Shown here piece by piece: positions 23,740 through 26,015 of a stretch of DNA of 26,015 nucleotides (its first letter is position 1; each line of letters begins with the position of its first letter). The stretch is from Chitinophaga pinensis. GTDB lineage: Bacteria; Bacteroidota; Bacteroidia; SXHM01. Location: the NCBI GenBank assembly GCA_945889235.1, contig CAMDBK010000008.1, forward strand, positions 1-26,015. Reading direction: 5' to 3'. A model generated the notes under the pieces. It was not told the DNA's origin, ran no database searches, and saw nothing but the letters and a program-made list of their open reading frames with translations. The position numbers and the translations under genes are program-made.

Positions 23740-24957
23740 ATGAAAAGGATTATTCTAAAAATTAAAATATTAATAAAGGATAAATTACTTCTTGGGTTTA
23801 TTAACAAACTACTATTTGCCCCACGAAAAAAAACGATTAGTTTAGATGAAATGCAAGTTGGCAAAAAGGGTATTCGTGTTCAGGAAGTTTTTCCAGTAAC
23901 ACCAAGTAATTTAATAATTGATCCTGATTTACTGGCTCTTACTAATGTTCTTGAAATAGTTAATTACAAGCCTGAATATGTAATAAATCCTGTCTATATA
24001 GCTGAAGTTGAAAAAGGGCGTTTAATGACTGATTATACAGACATTGCAATTATGAATGAGAATAGGAACTTGCTAGAAAATTTTTCAATTCATTATGATT
24101 CCGGGTATAGTTCCAAGGGTTCACTAAGGGTATGGGGGGCAAAAAATCAAGTTAATAATAATTTATACCATAGAAATTTCTACTATCCGCCTGAAAAAAT
24201 AAAGGGCACTGTATTAAACATGCATACCGGTGGTGGTGGTGGCAGTTATTATCATTATTTATTTGATGTATTGCCTGGTATCTATATAGCTGAAAAAGCA
24301 GGTTTATTAAACCAGGTCGATTTCTTTTATTTTCAATCCTTAAATAAAAAATTTCAAAAAGAAGCCCTTATTTCATTAGGTATTGATCTCAATAAAGTTA
24401 TTACCCAAGAATATTCTTATCATTTTTCAACGGAAAAATTAATAACCTTTACGCATCCGGGTGAATGGTTTCATATTCCATTGTGGGCTATCAATTTTTT
24501 GAGAGAACAATTTATACCTAAGATTATTCCTGACAAAAAAGAATTTTCTAAACTATTAATTTCCAGAAAAGATGCCGCAAGCGGAAGAAATATTGAAAAC
24601 GAAGATGAAATATTTTCTAAACTGGAACCGCTGGGATTTAAAAGAATTATTCTATCGCACTATTCATTTCTTGATCAGGTAAAAATTTTCAATTCTGCTG
24701 AAATAATTATTTCACCCCATGGTGCCGGATTAGCTAACCTTGTGTTTTGCAATCCTAATACATTTGTAATTGAAGTATTTAACCACGATTTTATTACACC
24801 CTTATTTCATAGTTTGAGTAAAAGGCTTAATATAAATCATACATTTTTAATTACTTCAGGCAACAAAGACAATAAAATGAATGATGCAGGTTATGCTAAT
24901 TTATTTATTGAAGAAACTAAATTATTTGAAATTTTAAATAAATCAATTATTAAATAA
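23740..24957 (+). CDS. GT61-family (DUF563) glycosyltransferase
   Basis: Protein of 405 aa from the ATG at 23740, preceded by an A/G-rich AGAAAGGAAA. A TTG at 23719, overlapping the previous stop as TTGA, would add seven residues and is a real alternative. In the 405-aa numbering the conserved region begins around residue 155 with a glycine run and YYHYLFDVLPG; downstream come LLISRKDA, GRNIENEDEI and the diagnostic SPHGAGLANLVF, the core of the GT61 capsular-polysaccharide/EOGT-like family. The basic, hydrophobic N-terminus (KRIILKIKILIKDK) may contact the membrane. Role: glycosyl transfer in repeat-unit assembly; sugar unknown. Confidence 0.88.
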   Translation: MKRIILKIKILIKDKLLLGFINKLLFAPRKKTISLDEMQVGKKGIRVQEVFPVTPSNLIIDPDLLALTNVLEIVNYKPEYVINPVYIAEVEKGRLMTDYTDIAIMNENRNLLENFSIHYDSGYSSKGSLRVWGAKNQVNNNLYHRNFYYPPEKIKGTVLNMHTGGGGGSYYHYLFDVLPGIYIAEKAGLLNQVDFFYFQSLNKKFQKEALISLGIDLNKVITQEYSYHFSTEKLITFTHPGEWFHIPLWAINFLREQFIPKIIPDKKEFSKLLISRKDAASGRNIENEDEIFSKLEPLGFKRIILSHYSFLDQVKIFNSAEIIISPHGAGLANLVFCNPNTFVIEVFNHDFITPLFHSLSKRLNINHTFLITSGNKDNKMNDAGYANLFIEETKLFEILNKSIIK

Positions 24958-24958
24958 T

Positions 24959-25906
24959 ATGTCTGAGAAAATTTCAGGTAAAAAAATATTAGTAACAGGT
25001 GGAGCTGGATTTGTGGGATCGATAATCTCTAAAATTTTACTGACCAAAGGTGCTAAAGTAACTGTACTTGATAGCCTATTTACCGGGAGCGAAAGGCTTT
25101 TACCTAAACATCCAAATCTTACTTTTGTAAAGGGTGATGTTTGTGACAAAAAGCTTATAGAAAGTTTGGTAAAAAAGCACAGACTCATTATTCACGCTGC
25201 TGCAAAGAACATTATTATTTCTACAAAAAACCCTTATGAAGATTATGAAACTAATGTTGGCGGTACACTAAACATATTATTAGCAGCAAAAAAACATGGA
25301 ATAGATAAGATAGTTTATACAAGTTCAGCATCTGTATATGGAAATCCAACTCAATTACCCATTTCAGAAAATGCCAATACTTATACTTTGACGCCCTATT
25401 CTGTTTCTAAACTGGCAGGAGAAAATTATTGTACTGCATTTTACGAGTCTTATGAGTTACCCGTATCAACTGTACGCTACTCAAATGTATATGGCGAAAA
25501 CCAAGATCCTGCCAATCCATACTGCGGTGTTATTTCTAAATTTTTCGAAAGTGCATTAAAAGGCTCAAATCTCAAGATTCATGGGGATGGTGAACAAACC
25601 AGAGATTTTACTTATGTATATGATGCGGCAGAAGCCACAATAGAAGCTCTTATAAATCCTAAATCGGTGGGGCATGTTTTCAATACTGGTACCGGAATTG
25701 AAACTTCAATTAGTCAGATTGCTAAAATGATTTTAGAGATTACAAGATCAAAGTCGAAAATAGAATATATTGACAAGCGGGATATAGACAATATTAGAAG
25801 GCGTGTAGTGAGCATCGAGCAAATCAGAAGAGTATTAAGATGGTCTCCGAGACATACAATCAGCCACGGGCTTGCTGAAACCTATGACTGGATTAAAAAT
25901 AAATGA
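24959..25906 (+). CDS. NAD-dependent epimerase, UDP-glucose 4-epimerase-like extended SDR
   Basis: Extended SDR of 315 aa. Rossmann motif LVTGGAGFVGS at 11-21, IIHAAA at 77-82, YTSSASVYG at 120-128, catalytic Y147-SVS-K151, then VRYSNVYGENQDP and the GDGEQTRDFTYVYDAA region typical of GalE-like enzymes and of UDP-GlcNAc/Glc 4-epimerases. Likely substrates are a UDP- or dTDP-hexose interconverted at C4. It begins 1 nt after the GT61 stop. There are three SDRs in the window; this one is the closest to GalE, while the 1381 and 7889 genes are more divergent. Confidence 0.92.
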   Translation: MSEKISGKKILVTGGAGFVGSIISKILLTKGAKVTVLDSLFTGSERLLPKHPNLTFVKGDVCDKKLIESLVKKHRLIIHAAAKNIIISTKNPYEDYETNVGGTLNILLAAKKHGIDKIVYTSSASVYGNPTQLPISENANTYTLTPYSVSKLAGENYCTAFYESYELPVSTVRYSNVYGENQDPANPYCGVISKFFESALKGSNLKIHGDGEQTRDFTYVYDAAEATIEALINPKSVGHVFNTGTGIETSISQIAKMILEITRSKSKIEYIDKRDIDNIRRRVVSIEQIRRVLRWSPRHTISHGLAETYDWIKNK

Positions 25907-25955
25907 CAAAATAAATCTTGTTCTTATCAAACAATGAAAAACATTTTTATAGATA

Positions 25956-26015
25956 ATGCTCTTCAATTCTATTAATTTTTTATTTTTTTTTGTTGGAGTA
26001 ACTATTACCTACTTT
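25956..26015 (+). CDS. Second MBOAT O-acyltransferase, first 20 codons only (window edge)
   Basis: An open frame starts at ATG 25956 and runs exactly to the last base. It opens MLFNSINFLFFF then VGVTITY. MLFNS followed by a hydrophobic helix is the characteristic start of MBOAT/AlgI proteins, and the first twelve bases (ATGCTCTTCAAT) are identical to the start of the MBOAT at 14267. A T9 run fills codons 10-12. It follows the epimerase by 49 nt. Only the N-terminus is seen, so the call rests on a short but distinctive opening. Confidence 0.6.
   Translation, partial: MLFNSINFLFFFVGVTITYF

Noticed and set aside
25934..25975. Short ORF starting MKNIFIDNALQ before the second MBOAT
   Set aside because: Only 13 codons, and its overlap with the MLFN start is explained by reading the MBOAT opening in another frame.
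1..26015. Wzx flippase, Wzy polymerase or ABC exporter
   Set aside because: No 10-14 helix MATE-like or Wzy-like protein is seen; the UPF0104-like and GT-C-like proteins do not fit. These functions may lie outside the window.

Overview
The window is AT-rich (about one third G+C by eye) and densely coding, and looks like a surface-polysaccharide (O-antigen or capsule type) biosynthesis locus of a member of the Bacteroidota. This rests on the gene content (FdtA-like ketoisomerase, GT61, HlpA-like GT2, WbbJ-like acetyltransferases, MBOAT), weak or absent Shine-Dalgarno sequences, and two TAnnTTTG-type promoter candidates. The phylum is an inference; no rRNA or housekeeping marker is present. There are no tRNAs, insertion sequences, CRISPR arrays or recognisable frameshifts.

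Left arm (1-3736, minus strand): a tightly coupled operon read right to left, FdtA-like sugar ketoisomerase > ATP-grasp ligase > SDR epimerase/reductase > HAD hydrolase > hexapeptide acyltransferase > DegT/DnrJ aminotransferase (cut by the window edge). FdtA plus aminotransferase plus acetyltransferase suggests a 3-acetamido-3,6-dideoxyhexose pathway; the ATP-grasp, SDR and HAD genes are extra. A 205-bp divergent intergenic region holds a promoter candidate for this arm.

Right arm (3942-26015, plus strand), in blocks. (a) 3942-10815: GT-C-like membrane protein, GT4 glycosyltransferase, DegT aminotransferase, SDR, an unrecognised 332-aa protein and an N-formyltransferase, which together look like an N-formylated amino-sugar module. 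(b) 10957-17439: UPF0104/flippase-like membrane protein, membrane-anchored GT2, SGNH-like protein, MBOAT O-acyltransferase, NodU/CmcH-type O-carbamoyltransferase. (c) 17443-19464: a fusion of a class II glutamine amidotransferase domain with a WbpG/PseA-like PP-loop amidotransferase, 3 nt after the carbamoyltransferase. (d) 19515-25906: a second GT-C-like protein paralogous to the first, an HlpA-like GT2 that appears to use a CTG start, a second hexapeptide acyltransferase, GT4, GT61 and a UDP-glucose-4-epimerase-like SDR. (e) 25956-26015: the first 20 codons of a second MBOAT.

Taken together the genes make and transfer unusual sugars and decorate them by acetylation, formylation, carbamoylation, amidation and further O-acylation. 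No convincing Wzx flippase, Wzy polymerase, ABC exporter or nucleotide-sugar pyrophosphorylase is present, so the locus very probably continues beyond both edges. Non-ATG starts are unusually frequent: TTG for five genes (761, 2271, 3736, 10957, 19515), possibly a sixth (23719), and CTG for one (20975).
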